Notes under the pieces: model-generated | Database searches by the model: none | The model's input: the letters and a program-made list of their open reading frames with translations, nothing else | What the model was told of the DNA's origin: nothing | Assembly (NCBI GenBank): GCA_024742455.1 | Contig: JANSYL010000002.1 | Location: forward strand, 1-64,000 | Direction of reading: 5' to 3' | Length of the DNA stretch: 64,000 nucleotides | Source: Paracoccaceae bacterium | Lineage (GTDB): Bacteria > Pseudomonadota > Alphaproteobacteria > Rhodobacterales > Rhodobacteraceae | Program-made: the position numbers and the translations under genes | In this document: piece after piece, positions 43,568 through 53,383 of the stretch | How positions within the stretch are numbered: the stretch's first letter is position 1 | Layout of the letters: every line of letters begins with the position of its first letter

Positions 43568-44767
43568 ATGTCCGACGCATTCCTGACCCGTGTGACCGAA
43601 ACGCTCGACGAAATCCGGGCGGATGGGCTTTACAAGGTCGAGCATCCGATCACCTCGGCCCAAGCAGGCCATATCCGGGTCGGGGCCGACGGGCGCGAGA
43701 TGCTGAACCTCTGCGCCAACAATTACCTTGGCCTCGCCGATCACCCCGACCTGATTGCCGCGGCCAAACAAGCGATGGACGGGCATGGCTACGGCATGGC
43801 CTCGGTCCGGTTCATCTGCGGCACGCAGGATCTGCACCGCGCGCTGGAGGAACGGCTGGCCGCCTATCTTAAAAAGGATGACGCGATTCTGTTCGCCGCC
43901 TGTTTCGACGCCAATGGCGGGACGTTCGAACCGCTGCTCGGCCCCGAGGACGCGATCATCTCGGACGCGCTCAACCACGCCTCCATCGTCGACGGTATCC
44001 GGCTCTGCAAGGCGAAACGCTATCGCTATGCCAATGCCGACATGGACGAGTTGGAGGCGCAATTGAAAGCCGCCCGTGCCGACGGCGCGCGCACCATCAT
44101 GATCGCCACCGATGGCGTGTTTTCCATGGATGGCTACCTTGCGCCCCTGCCGCAGATTGCAGCACTGGCGAAGGCCAATGACGCCGTGGTGATGGTCGAT
44201 GATTGCCACGCCACGGGCTTCATGGGGCCGCAAGGGCGCGGCACGCCGCATCATTTCGGGGTGGAGGATGACATCGCGATCCTCACCGGCACGCTCGGCA
44301 AGGCGCTTGGCGGGGCCATCGGCGGCTATATCGCGGGGCCGCAGCCGGTGATCGACCTGCTGCGCCAGCGCGCGCGGCCCTACCTGTTTTCCAACGCGCT
44401 GCCGCCTGCCGTCTGTGCCGCCTCGATCACTGCGATCGACCTGATCGAAGGCTCCGATGACCTGCGCAGGCAGCTTTTTTCCAATGCCGCCCATTGGCGG
44501 GCGGGGCTGACGGAGCTGGGGTTCGACCTGTTGCCCGGCGAGCACCCGATCATTCCGGTGATGCTTGGCGATGCGCGGCTGAGCCAGGACATGGCTCGTG
44601 CACTGTTCGACCTTGGCATCTACGTCGCCGGGTTCTTCTTTCCGGTCGTCCCCGAGGGCCGCGCCCGCATCCGCACCCAGATGAACGCCCGTCTGACCCG
44701 TGGCGATCTCGACCGCGCACTGGAGGCCTTCGGCAAGGCGGGGCGGCAGGTGGGGGCGATTTCATGA
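43568..44767 (+). CDS. kbl: Glycine C-acetyltransferase (2-amino-3-ketobutyrate CoA ligase)
   Basis: PLP enzyme of 399 aa that splits 2-amino-3-oxobutyrate with CoA into glycine and acetyl-CoA. It shows the [11 protein letters not shown] start, [27 protein letters not shown] and the PLP-lysine in [10 protein letters not shown] (about residue 245). A very strong AGGAGG precedes the ATG. It overlaps tdh by ATGA, forming the usual two-gene threonine-degradation operon. Confidence 0.97.
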   Translation: MSDAFLTRVTETLDEIRADGLYKVEHPITSAQAGHIRVGADGREMLNLCANNYLGLADHPDLIAAAKQAMDGHGYGMASVRFICGTQDLHRALEERLAAYLKKDDAILFAACFDANGGTFEPLLGPEDAIISDALNHASIVDGIRLCKAKRYRYANADMDELEAQLKAARADGARTIMIATDGVFSMDGYLAPLPQIAALAKANDAVVMVDDCHATGFMGPQGRGTPHHFGVEDDIAILTGTLGKALGGAIGGYIAGPQPVIDLLRQRARPYLFSNALPPAVCAASITAIDLIEGSDDLRRQLFSNAAHWRAGLTELGFDLLPGEHPIIPVMLGDARLSQDMARALFDLGIYVAGFFFPVVPEGRARIRTQMNARLTRGDLDRALEAFGKAGRQVGAIS

Positions 44768-45801
44768 CCAACGAGATGCGCGCCCTGCAGAAATCCGCCC
44801 CCGGCAAAGGGCTGGAGATGATTTCCGCCCCCGTGCCAGAAATCGGCCCGGATGACGTTCTGATCCGGGTGAAGAAAACCGGCATCTGCGGCACCGACAT
44901 CCATATCTGGCAATGGGATGACTGGGCCGCGCGCACCGTACCCACCCCGCTGATCACAGGCCATGAATTCGCGGGCGAGATCGTGGAGATGGGCCGCAAC
45001 GTCACCGGCCTGACCCTTGGCCAGCGCTGTTCTGGCGAGGGGCATCTGATCGGGAAGACCTCGCGCCAGTCCCGCGCGGGCAAGTTCCATCTCGACCCCG
45101 AAACGCGCGGGATCGGGGTGAACGAACAGGGGGCCTTCGCCGATTACCTGCGCCTGCCCGCCTTCAACGTCGTCGCCCTCCCCGATGACGTGCCGGACGA
45201 TATCGGCGCCATCCTCGACCCGCTTGGCAACGCGGTTCACACGGCGCTGTCCTTCGACCTGTTGGGCGAGGATGTTCTTGTCACCGGCGCAGGCCCCATC
45301 GGCATCATGGCCGCCGCCGTGGCACGCCATGCGGGTGCGCGCCACGTGGTGATCACTGATGTGAACCAGGCCCGGCTGGACCTGGCGGGACAGGTCGCCG
45401 ATGTGCGGCCCGTCAATGTCGCGGAGGAAGACCTGCGCGACGTGATCCCCGCGCTCGGCATGACCCAGGGCTTCGATGTCGGGCTCGAGATGTCGGGCAA
45501 CCAGGCCGCGCTCGACCAGATGGTCGAAACCCTGGTGATGGGCGGACGTATCGCGCTTCTGGGCATTCCGCCGGGCAAGTCACCGGTCGATTGGAGCCGG
45601 ATCGTCTTCAAGGCGATCACGATCAAGGGCGTCTATGGCCGCGAGATATTCGAGACCTGGTACAAGATGATCGCGATGCTGCAGAACGGGCTCGACGTTT
45701 CCCGCGTCATTACCCATCGCTTCCCCGCCGACGCCTACCGCGACGGGTTCGACGCGATGCTGTCGGGCCAGTCGGGCAAGGTGGTGCTGGATTGGACCTG
45801 A
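44764..45801 (+). CDS. tdh: L-threonine 3-dehydrogenase (variant structural-zinc region)
   Basis: 345-aa medium-chain zinc dehydrogenase oxidising threonine to 2-amino-3-oxobutyrate. Catalytic zinc residues C42, H67, E68 and the Rossmann motif [13 protein letters not shown] are present. The region that in E. coli Tdh carries four cysteines for a structural zinc (about residues 93-107) reads [18 protein letters not shown] here and contains none. The stop codon of kbl overlaps the ATG. The overall match to Tdh is still strong ([27 protein letters not shown]). Confidence 0.92.
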   Translation: MTNEMRALQKSAPGKGLEMISAPVPEIGPDDVLIRVKKTGICGTDIHIWQWDDWAARTVPTPLITGHEFAGEIVEMGRNVTGLTLGQRCSGEGHLIGKTSRQSRAGKFHLDPETRGIGVNEQGAFADYLRLPAFNVVALPDDVPDDIGAILDPLGNAVHTALSFDLLGEDVLVTGAGPIGIMAAAVARHAGARHVVITDVNQARLDLAGQVADVRPVNVAEEDLRDVIPALGMTQGFDVGLEMSGNQAALDQMVETLVMGGRIALLGIPPGKSPVDWSRIVFKAITIKGVYGREIFETWYKMIAMLQNGLDVSRVITHRFPADAYRDGFDAMLSGQSGKVVLDWT

Positions 45802-45803
45802 GT

Positions 45804-45823
45804 CTCGTTGTGTTTGCAACGAG
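45804..45823. promoter_or_regulatory. Palindrome between tdh and hmgA
   Basis: CTCGTTG-TGTTTG-CAACGAG, 7-bp perfect arms, followed by TTTGTGG. It starts 2 bases after the tdh stop and lies about 40 bases before the hmgA start, so it could be a weak tdh terminator or an operator for hmgA. Confidence 0.45.
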
Positions 45824-45862
45824 TTTGTGGCATGTCACTCGCGTAGATCGCGGAGGCCCCAG

Positions 45863-47260
45863 ATGACCGAACAAAGCACCCCTCGCCCGATGATCCAGGC
45901 CCCGTCCCTGCCCGGCGACCACGAAGGTTACATGCCCGGATTCGGCAATGATTTCGAGACCGAGGCGCTGCCGGGGGCCCTGCCGCAGGGCATGAATTCC
46001 CCGCAGAAATGCAATTTCGGGCTTTACGGCGAACAGCTGTCCGGCACCGCCTTCACCGCGCCCGTGCATCAGAACGAACGCACCTGGTGCTACCGCATCC
46101 GTCCCTCGGTCAAGCATTCACATCGCTACGAAAAGATCGACCTTCCCTACTGGAAGACAGCGCCGCATGTGGACCCGGACGTGATCTCGCTCGGCCAGTA
46201 CCGGTGGGACCCGGTGCCCCTTCCCTCGCGCTCAAGCAGCGGAGCGGTAGCGCATGAAGATATCACCCCGCTGACCTGGCTGACGGGGATGCGGACCATG
46301 ACCACGGCAGGTGATGTCAACACGCAGGTCGGCATGGCCAGCCACATCTACCTCGTGACCGCGTCGATGGTGGATGACTATTTCTATTCCGCCGACAGCG
46401 AGTTGCTGGTGGTGCCGCAGGAAGGGCGGCTGCGCTTTTATACCGAGCTCGGGATCATCGACCTTGAACCGCAGGAGATCGCGATACTCCCCCGTGGTCT
46501 TCTTTACAGGGTCGAGGTGACGGACGGCCCCGCGCGCGGCTTTGTCTGCGAAAACTACGGCCAGAAATTCGAACTTCCGGGACGCGGGCCGATCGGGGCC
46601 AACTGCATGGCCAATAGGCGTGATTTCAAGACCCCCGTCGCCGCCTTCGAGGACCGCGAGGTACCGTCGACCGTCACCATCAAGTGGTGCGGCCAGTTCC
46701 ACCGCACCCGGATCGGGCATTCCCCGCTGGATGTCGTGGCATGGCACGGCAACTACGCCCCGGTCAAATACGACCTGAAGACCTATTGCCCGGTCGGTGC
46801 GATCCTGTTCGATCACCCCGACCCGTCGATCTTTACCGTGCTGACCGCACCGTCGGGGCAGGCGGGCACGGCCAATATCGACTTCGTCCTGTTCCGCGAA
46901 CGCTGGATGGTGGCCGAGGATACGTTCCGCCCGCCCTGGTACCACAAGAACGTCATGTCGGAACTCATGGGCAATATATACGGTCAGTATGACGCCAAGC
47001 CGCAGGGATTCGTCCCCGGCGGCATGAGCCTGCACAACATGATGCTGCCCCACGGCCCCGACCGCGACGCGTTCGAAGGGGCGTCGAATGCCGAGCTTGC
47101 GCCCCACAAGCTCGACAACACGATGTCCTTCATGTTCGAAACCCGGTTCCCGCAGCACCTGACGGGTTTCGCCGCGAACGAAGCCCCGCTGCAGGACGAT
47201 TACATCGACTGCTGGACGAGCCTGGAAAAGAAATTCGACGGCACACCGGGCAAGAAGTGA
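45863..47260 (+). CDS. hmgA: Homogentisate 1,2-dioxygenase
   Basis: 465-aa iron dioxygenase of tyrosine and phenylalanine breakdown, opening the homogentisate ring to maleylacetoacetate. It has the usual [18 protein letters not shown] start, and the iron ligands in PPWYHKN, SELMG and the GGMSLHN/LPHGPD segments. ATG 45863 has GGAGG 6 bases before it. Its usual partners fahA and maiA are not next to it in this window. Confidence 0.97.
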   Translation: MTEQSTPRPMIQAPSLPGDHEGYMPGFGNDFETEALPGALPQGMNSPQKCNFGLYGEQLSGTAFTAPVHQNERTWCYRIRPSVKHSHRYEKIDLPYWKTAPHVDPDVISLGQYRWDPVPLPSRSSSGAVAHEDITPLTWLTGMRTMTTAGDVNTQVGMASHIYLVTASMVDDYFYSADSELLVVPQEGRLRFYTELGIIDLEPQEIAILPRGLLYRVEVTDGPARGFVCENYGQKFELPGRGPIGANCMANRRDFKTPVAAFEDREVPSTVTIKWCGQFHRTRIGHSPLDVVAWHGNYAPVKYDLKTYCPVGAILFDHPDPSIFTVLTAPSGQAGTANIDFVLFRERWMVAEDTFRPPWYHKNVMSELMGNIYGQYDAKPQGFVPGGMSLHNMMLPHGPDRDAFEGASNAELAPHKLDNTMSFMFETRFPQHLTGFAANEAPLQDDYIDCWTSLEKKFDGTPGKK

Positions 47261-47264
47261 ACGC

Positions 47265-47690
47265 TCAGCCCTTCTTCAGCGCGTCGCGGATTTCCAGCAG
47301 AACCTCCAGCTCGGTGGGGCCTTTCGAGGCCTCTTCGGCGGGCTCTTCCGGTTTTTCTGCGGCTTCCTTGATCCGGTTCACCATCTTGACCAGCAGGAAC
47401 ACCACGAAGGCCACGATCAGGAAATTGATCACCGCCATCACGAAGCTGCCGATGGCGAAGACCGGTGCGCCCGCCTCGGCCGCTGCCGCCAGCGAAGCGT
47501 AATCGCCACCATCCAGCGCATAGAACCAGCCCGAGAAATCGATGCCTCCGGTGATCAGCCCGATCACCGGGTTGATCAGGTCGCCCACCAGCGAAGTCAC
47601 GATCGCGGTGAAGGCCGCGCCGATGATGATGCCCACGGCCATGTCCACGACATTGCCGCGCGCGATGAAGTTCTTGAATTCCTGAATCAT
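47265..47690 (-). CDS. mscL: Large-conductance mechanosensitive channel MscL
   Basis: 141-aa inner-membrane channel opening under hypo-osmotic stress. It has the N-terminal amphipathic helix and first membrane helix ([21 protein letters not shown]), a periplasmic loop, a second helix ([17 protein letters not shown]) and a charged C-terminal bundle. GGAGGG precedes the ATG at 47690. It ends 4 bases from hmgA (convergent), with no obvious terminator between them. Confidence 0.96.
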   Translation of the reverse strand: MIQEFKNFIARGNVVDMAVGIIIGAAFTAIVTSLVGDLINPVIGLITGGIDFSGWFYALDGGDYASLAAAAEAGAPVFAIGSFVMAVINFLIVAFVVFLLVKMVNRIKEAAEKPEEPAEEASKGPTELEVLLEIRDALKKG

Positions 47691-47806
47691 TGGGTCGCCC
47701 TCCTGTCCCGCGCACACCGGTCCGCGCGCAGGCTCACACAACACCGGGGTGGCGGGGCTGGCAAGTGGGGCTAGGTGCAGACGGCTAGATAATGAAAGGC
47801 TGCCCC

Positions 47807-48508
47807 ATGTCCGCGCTCGACACGTTTCCCATCGCCCAGAAATGGCCCGCCACCAACCCCGCAGTGATCCAGCTTTACTCCTTTCCCACACCCAACGGCG
47901 TGAAGGTGTCCATCGCGCTCGAGGAATTGGGGCTGGCCTATGAGGCGCATCGCGTCACACTGGCCGATGCCGATGTGAAAAGCCCCGAATTCCTGTCACT
48001 CAACCCCAATAACAAGATTCCCGCGATCATCGACCCGGACGGGCCGGATGGTGCACCCATCGGCCTGTTTGAATCGGGCGCGATCCTGATCTACCTCGCT
48101 GAAAAGACTGGCAAACTGCTCGGCGCGACCCCCGCCGAAAAGCACCGCATCATCCAGTGGCTGATGTGGCAGATGGGCGGGCTCGGCCCGATGTTCGGCC
48201 AGTTGGGTTTCTTCGTGAAATTCGCCGGTTCCGAAATCGAAGACCCCCGCCCGCGCGACCGCTACGTGAATGAGGCCAGGCGACTGCTCGCCGTGGTTGA
48301 AGGGCAGCTTGACGGGAACGACTGGATCGCCGGTGACTACTCCATCGCCGACATTGCCATCGCACCATGGCTTGGCGCGCTCGACTTTTATGGCGCCAAG
48401 GACATCGTCGGGTGGGATGACCTGAAAAACGTGCCCGCCTATCTGGACCGCTTCGTCGCGCGCGATGCCGTGCAAAAGGGCCGCGTCACGCCCCCGCGCG
48501 ACGGCTGA
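47807..48508 (+). CDS. Glutathione S-transferase, YghU/Nu-class-like
   Basis: 233 aa: an N-terminal thioredoxin-like domain ([28 protein letters not shown], with the TPNG segment typical of YfcG/YghU), the conserved IPAIID and [17 protein letters not shown], and a helical C-terminal domain with [16 protein letters not shown]. Such proteins have disulfide-reductase activity with glutathione. It lacks the SSCSAWR motif of maleylacetoacetate isomerase, so it is not the missing partner of hmgA. ATG 47807 has AAAGG before it. Confidence 0.88.
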   Translation: MSALDTFPIAQKWPATNPAVIQLYSFPTPNGVKVSIALEELGLAYEAHRVTLADADVKSPEFLSLNPNNKIPAIIDPDGPDGAPIGLFESGAILIYLAEKTGKLLGATPAEKHRIIQWLMWQMGGLGPMFGQLGFFVKFAGSEIEDPRPRDRYVNEARRLLAVVEGQLDGNDWIAGDYSIADIAIAPWLGALDFYGAKDIVGWDDLKNVPAYLDRFVARDAVQKGRVTPPRDG

Positions 48509-48955
48509 TCACCCGGGCAAGGTGCCGGTCAGGACGTAAGCCAGGATTGCCACGACCTGTTCCGGCGTCTCCGCCACCGCCTGCGCCGCGCCGTGAACCT
48601 CTTTCAGGGCGTGCTGATGCTCGGGCGGCGACAACACGATCAGCGATTTTCCAAGCGCCGCCGCATAGCCCGCGTCGAAGGCCGCGTTCCACTGTTTGTA
48701 CTTGTCGCCGAAGCGCACCACTACGACATCGGCCTGCTCGATGCCGCGCCGCGTGCGGATCGCGTTCAGCTTGGCGCCCTTGTGGTCATGCCAGAACTTG
48801 TCCGGCTCAGCCCCCAGGATCGCGACGCCGCAATCGTCGCTGGCTGCATGATCGGTCACCGGGCCGCTGAATGTCACCTCCAGCTGCTCGGCCCCCGCGA
48901 TGATCCGCTCCCGCCAATCGGTGTGGATCTCGCCCGACAAATACACGTTCAACAT
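48509..48955 (-). CDS. YtoQ-family protein
   Basis: 148 aa beginning MLNVYLSGEIHTDWRERI, with DCGVAILGAEPDKFWHDHKGAKLNAIRTRRGIEQADVVVVRFG, the pattern of the YtoQ family, whose fold resembles nucleoside 2-deoxyribosyltransferases. Function unknown. It converges with the GST gene with no bases between the two stop codons. Confidence 0.85.
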   Translation of the reverse strand: MLNVYLSGEIHTDWRERIIAGAEQLEVTFSGPVTDHAASDDCGVAILGAEPDKFWHDHKGAKLNAIRTRRGIEQADVVVVRFGDKYKQWNAAFDAGYAAALGKSLIVLSPPEHQHALKEVHGAAQAVAETPEQVVAILAYVLTGTLPG

Positions 48956-48995
48956 CCCGCGCCTCCCTCACAAGGACAAAGGGGCCACCGCCCCG

Positions 48996-49025
48996 CTTTG
49001 CTTGCCAAATACCTTTGCCGGAGGC
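48996..49025 (-). repeat. Short post-stop element resembling a Rhodobacteraceae intergenic repeat
   Basis: Minus strand: GCCTCCGGC, AAAGGTATTTGGCAAGCAAAG. A similar string (GAGTATTTTTCGCAAGAACAAG) follows the livK hairpin near 28531-28552. From memory such GTATTT...GCAAG strings are common after stop codons in this family of bacteria. The meaning is not known. Confidence 0.4.
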
Positions 49026-49041
49026 ATCCCGCCACAGGCCG

Positions 49042-50208
49042 CTACCCCCGGGTCAGGGGCACCACGCTGTCGGTGGCAGGCGGGGCCAGTTCCTCGAAAT
49101 CGAAATTGTCCAGCCGCTCGGCGCGCTTCCCGGCCCGCGCCGAGGCCGTCAGGATACCCGCCACATCCTCGCCCGCCCGCCTGAGATGCACCTCGAGCTT
49201 GCCGGCGCGTTCCTCAACCAGTTCCACATCCCGGTGCAGCTGCCGCAATGCCTTGCGGATCTCGCCCGCCTGCTCGCGCATCCGCGCATCCTTCATCACC
49301 GCGCGCATGGTGTTCAGCGTCGCCATGCAGGTGGTGGGCGACACGATCCAGACCCGCGCATCGAACCCCGCGCGCACCACGTCGGGCAGGCGCGCGTGAA
49401 GCTCGGCATAAACCGCCTCGGAGGGCAGGAACATCAGCGCGCCATCGGCAGTTTCGCCCTCGATGATATAGCGCTCGGCGATCGCCTTGATATGCAATCG
49501 CACCGCCGCGCCCAAGTCACGGATGGCGCGGGCCTTCGCCTCCTGCCCCTCGGCGCGCACCAGCGCCTCATAAGCTTCCAGAGGGAATTTCGCATCGATC
49601 ACGATGGGACCGGGCGGATTGGGCAGGCGGATCAGGCAATCGGCCCGCTTGCCGTTCGACAGGGTCGATTGGAAGGAATAGGCGTCCGGCGGCAGGGCCT
49701 TGGACACGATATCATTCAGCTGGATTTCTCCGAAGGCGCCGCGCGTCTGCTTGTTCGACAGGATATCCTGCAAGCTCAAGACATCGCCCGACAGTTTCTC
49801 GATCTTGGCCTGGGCGCGGTCGATCTGTTCGAGCTTCTGCTGCAGCTCGCCAAGCGACCGCGCGGTGCGGGTCGAGGTGCCGTGCAGCGTCTCCGACATG
49901 CCTTTCTGCACTTCCTCCAGCCGCCGCTCCATCGCCTCCAGCACGCTGGCCTGCGCCTTGGCCTGAAGGTCGCTGACATGGGTCAGCCCGCCCGCCAGCC
50001 GGTGCTGCCCGTCGGAAAGCCCCTGCACCGACTGGCCAAGCGCCGACAAATGCATCGACAGCGGCTCCAGCGCGTGCGCCGACCGTCGCGCCGCCCGCAG
50101 CGCGGCGGCGGTGACGATCACGAGGATCAGCAGGACAACACCGGCCGCCGTTGCCGCAAGCACCAGGGGATCGCTGAAATCGATCTGGGTGTCACCGATC
50201 TGGATCAT
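49042..50208 (-). CDS. rmuC: DNA recombination protein RmuC
   Basis: 388 aa: one N-terminal membrane helix (PLVLAATAAGVVLLILVIVTAAAL), a coiled-coil region (about residues 60-150) and the RmuC nuclease-like domain with GAFGEIQL, DCLIRLPNPPGPIVIDAKFPLEAYE and the MFLPSEAVYAEL segment. RmuC limits inversions at short repeats. It starts inside an ATGA overlap with mutL, linking two genome-maintenance genes. Confidence 0.93.
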   Translation of the reverse strand: MIQIGDTQIDFSDPLVLAATAAGVVLLILVIVTAAALRAARRSAHALEPLSMHLSALGQSVQGLSDGQHRLAGGLTHVSDLQAKAQASVLEAMERRLEEVQKGMSETLHGTSTRTARSLGELQQKLEQIDRAQAKIEKLSGDVLSLQDILSNKQTRGAFGEIQLNDIVSKALPPDAYSFQSTLSNGKRADCLIRLPNPPGPIVIDAKFPLEAYEALVRAEGQEAKARAIRDLGAAVRLHIKAIAERYIIEGETADGALMFLPSEAVYAELHARLPDVVRAGFDARVWIVSPTTCMATLNTMRAVMKDARMREQAGEIRKALRQLHRDVELVEERAGKLEVHLRRAGEDVAGILTASARAGKRAERLDNFDFEELAPPATDSVVPLTRG

Positions 50209-52025
50209 CGCCGCCCGAACAGCCGTTCGATATCGGCCAGTTTGAGCTCCACGTAGGTGGGCCGCCCGTGGTTGCATTGGCCCGCCAGAGGCGTCGCCTC
50301 GATTTCGCGCAAAAGCGCGTTCATCTCGTCTGCGCTCATCCGGCGACCGGACCGCACCGATCCATGACAGGCCATCCGGCTCAGCACCGCGTCCAGCCGC
50401 GCCGCGACCGCTTCGCTGCCGCCCTGATCGGCGATCTCGTCCAGGATATCGCGCAACAAGGGCGCGGCCTCGATGGGGCCGAGCAGCGCCGGGGTTTCGC
50501 GCACGGCGATGGTGCCCGGCCCGAAGCCCTCGATCACGAGGCCGAGCCGCGCGAGGTCGCCGGCGATCTCCAGCAACACCTCCGCCCCGTCGCCCAACGT
50601 CACGATCTCGGGGATAAGCAGCGCCTGCGACGCAACGCCCGCCTCCGCCATCTGCCGCTTAAGCCGCTCATAGACCAGCCGCTCATGGGCGGCGTGCTGA
50701 TCGACCAGCACGATCCCCGTCTCGGTCTGCGCGACGATGTAATTCTCATGCAGCTGCGCCCTGGCGGCACCCAAGGGGCGGGCCTCGGCCCCGTCATCCG
50801 GGCACGCCTCGATCCGGGCCGAGGGCATGACCCAGTCCGCCGCTGGCTCCGCCAGTCCGCTGCGGGCTGGCAGCGCCATCGCCGGTCGCGAGGCATGGTC
50901 CATCTGGTAGATGCGGGGGGCGGAGGGTTCCACAGCAAACGCCCCGATCGTCGCCGCCCCCACGGTGGAGGACGCCTGGTGCCCGACGTCCGCCAGCGCC
51001 TGCCGGATACCCGACACGATCAGTGATCGCGCGGCGGCGGGATCACGAAACCGGACCTCGGATTTCGCGGGGTGCACGTTCACATCCACCAGCGCCGGGT
51101 CGCAGGAGAGGTAGAGCGCGGCCACCGGGTGGCGGTCGCGGCTCATCACGTCGCGATAGGCAGCGCGCAACGCCCCTGACAACAGCTTGTCGCGCACCGG
51201 GCGACCATTGACGAAAATGAACTGCGCCACTGCCGCGCCCCGGGAATAGGTCGGCAGCCCGGCCAGCCCGGTCAGCGACAGCCCTTCACGCGTGGCATCG
51301 AGCGTCACCGCGTTCTCGGTGAAATCGCGCCCGATGACCTCGCCCAGCCGGTCCCGCCGCGCATCGAACAGGTCGCCCGTGGATGCATCCGCGCGGAACA
51401 CGACACGTCCCGGGGCCTCGGACATATCCGTCAGGGTGAAAGCCACCCCGGGTTCGGCCATCGCCAGCCGTTTCACCACCTCGGTGATCGCCTGCATCTC
51501 GGCCCGGTCGGTGCGCAGGAATTTCAGCCGTGCGGGCGTGGCAAAGAACAGGTCGCGGACCTCCAATACGGTCCCCTGGCCCAGGGCCGCGGGGCGCACG
51601 GTTCCGCCGGTGCCGCCGCTGACCGCGATCTCGGCCCCGTCCGCGCCAAACGGGCGGCTTGTGATCCGCACCCGGGCCACGGCGGCGAGCGAGGCCAGCG
51701 CCTCACCCCGGAACCCGAAACTGCGGATATTCACCAGGTCGCTGCCATCGATTTTCGATGTCGCGTGCCGCGCAAGCGCCAGAGGCAGGTCTTCGGCGGT
51801 GATCCCGCAGCCATTGTCGGTGACCCGGATCAGGGCTTTGCCGCCCTGCGCCACGTCGATCCCGACACGCGTCGCCCCGGCATCCAGCGCGTTTTCCACC
51901 AGTTCCTTGACCGCGCTGGCCGGGCGTTCGACCACCTCGCCGGCCGCGATCCGGTTGACCGCAGCCTCATCAAGGGGACGGATCGCCGGGCGCGCGCTGC
52001 TTATATTGGGGTCATCAAGGGACAT
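50205..52025 (-). CDS. mutL: DNA mismatch repair protein MutL
   Basis: 606 aa. N-terminal GHKL ATPase: RIAAGEVVERPASAVKELVENALDAG, DNGCGI and FGFRGEALASL. The C-terminal domain has the metal-binding DQHAAHERLVYE endonuclease motif found in organisms without MutH. A Pro/Ala-rich linker separates the two. The ATG at 52025 has GGAGG only one base away, which is unusually close; no other start fits better. Confidence 0.96.
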   Translation of the reverse strand: MSLDDPNISSARPAIRPLDEAAVNRIAAGEVVERPASAVKELVENALDAGATRVGIDVAQGGKALIRVTDNGCGITAEDLPLALARHATSKIDGSDLVNIRSFGFRGEALASLAAVARVRITSRPFGADGAEIAVSGGTGGTVRPAALGQGTVLEVRDLFFATPARLKFLRTDRAEMQAITEVVKRLAMAEPGVAFTLTDMSEAPGRVVFRADASTGDLFDARRDRLGEVIGRDFTENAVTLDATREGLSLTGLAGLPTYSRGAAVAQFIFVNGRPVRDKLLSGALRAAYRDVMSRDRHPVAALYLSCDPALVDVNVHPAKSEVRFRDPAAARSLIVSGIRQALADVGHQASSTVGAATIGAFAVEPSAPRIYQMDHASRPAMALPARSGLAEPAADWVMPSARIEACPDDGAEARPLGAARAQLHENYIVAQTETGIVLVDQHAAHERLVYERLKRQMAEAGVASQALLIPEIVTLGDGAEVLLEIAGDLARLGLVIEGFGPGTIAVRETPALLGPIEAAPLLRDILDEIADQGGSEAVAARLDAVLSRMACHGSVRSGRRMSADEMNALLREIEATPLAGQCNHGRPTYVELKLADIERLFGRR

Positions 52026-52066
52026 GCCTCCAAATATAGCATGCCCCTTGCCGATTCACCACCGGT

Positions 52067-53383
52067 TCAGTTGCTCGCGTTCAGCCCCTCAGGCTGACCG
52101 ACCACCACGAAATGCAGGTTCTCGGGGCGCAGCAGGCGTTCGGCCACCGCGCGCACATCTTCCAGCGTGACAGCGGCCACCCGGTCATTGCGGGTGGCGA
52201 TGTAATCGATCAGCATGCCATCGGATTGCATCGCGGCCAAGATGCCCGCGATCCGCGCGTTGCCATCGAAACGCAGGGGGTACTCCCCGGTCATATAACG
52301 AATCGCGGCGTCGAGTTCCTCTTGCGTGACGCCGTTCTCGGCGAGGTCCGCCCATTCCGCGCGGATCACCTCGATTGCCTCGCCCACAAGCTCGTTCGAC
52401 GAGGCCAGCTGCCCCACAAGGCGCGGGCCGTGATCGGCCAGGGAAAGGAAACTGCCGATCCCGTAGGTCAGCCCGCGTTCCACGCGCACCTCGGTCATCA
52501 GCCGCGACTGGAAGCCGCTGCCCCCCAAAATCTGGTTCAGAACGAAGGCCGGGAAGAACTCGGGGTCGTCGCGTTCGATCCCTTCATGCCCGAACAGCGC
52601 CACCGATTGCGGGCTGTCGTAATCGACAACCGTCAGACCGCCGTCGAGCCCGTAGGTCACAGGGCCCGGCATCGGCGCCCCTTCCGCAGGCAGATCCCCC
52701 AGGATCGTATCCAGCAACGCGCCCAATTCCCCGGCCGAGATGTCGCCCACCGCGCCGACGACCACCCGGTCGCGCGCGATGACATTGCGATGCGCGGTGA
52801 CCAGGTCCTCGCGGGTCAGCGCGGTGACGCTTTCGATGCTGCCCTCGATCGGCGTGCCATAGGGGTGATCGCCATAGGCGAGGCGCGAAAACGTCTGGCC
52901 GGCAATCGCGTTGGGGTCTTGCTGGTCGCTTTCGATGATTGCCAGAACCTGCCGGCGCACCCGCCCGATGGCGTCGTCGCCGAACTGGGGGGCCACGAGC
53001 GCGTCGCGCAACAGCGCGGCGGCGGCGTCGCGGTTCTGGGTCAGCATCTGCGCGCTGATGACGACGGCATCATTTCCCGCATCGAACCCGAAACTGGCGG
53101 CCAGCCCCTCGACCGCTTCTGCAAATTCAAACGCTCCGAGGTCACCGGCCCCCTCATTCAAAAGCCCGGTCATCAGGTTCGTGGCCCCCCGCTTGCCCGG
53201 CTCATCCAGAGCGGCGCCGCCAAGAAACCACATCTCGATCGCCACGAAGGGCATCGAACGATCCTCGACGAGCCAGGCCTCGACTCCGCCGGGCGAGGTG
53301 ACCTCCTGGATGTCGATCTCGGCCCGGGCGGGCGCGGCCAGGCTCAGCGCCAGCATTGCCGCAAAAAACAGACGGGCGATCAT
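52067..53383 (-). CDS. M16-family peptidase homologue without zinc motif (inactive partner)
   Basis: 438-aa exported protein (signal peptide ending APARA, about residue 21). It is built like an M16 peptidase (two half-barrels, including VVVGAVGDISAGELGALLDTILGDLP and RLMTEVRVERGLTYGIGSFLS), but the HxxEH zinc motif is replaced (ATNLMTGLLNEGAGD). In bacterial M16B pairs one subunit is catalytic and the other is not; this is the non-catalytic one. It overlaps the active partner as ATGA. Confidence 0.92.
   Translation of the reverse strand: MIARLFFAAMLALSLAAPARAEIDIQEVTSPGGVEAWLVEDRSMPFVAIEMWFLGGAALDEPGKRGATNLMTGLLNEGAGDLGAFEFAEAVEGLAASFGFDAGNDAVVISAQMLTQNRDAAAALLRDALVAPQFGDDAIGRVRRQVLAIIESDQQDPNAIAGQTFSRLAYGDHPYGTPIEGSIESVTALTREDLVTAHRNVIARDRVVVGAVGDISAGELGALLDTILGDLPAEGAPMPGPVTYGLDGGLTVVDYDSPQSVALFGHEGIERDDPEFFPAFVLNQILGGSGFQSRLMTEVRVERGLTYGIGSFLSLADHGPRLVGQLASSNELVGEAIEVIRAEWADLAENGVTQEELDAAIRYMTGEYPLRFDGNARIAGILAAMQSDGMLIDYIATRNDRVAAVTLEDVRAVAERLLRPENLHFVVVGQPEGLNASN

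Noticed and set aside
47807..48508. GST near hmgA as maleylacetoacetate isomerase
   Set aside because: The serine/cysteine motif of MaiA is absent and the TPNG segment points to the YghU/YfcG group; mscL lies between them.
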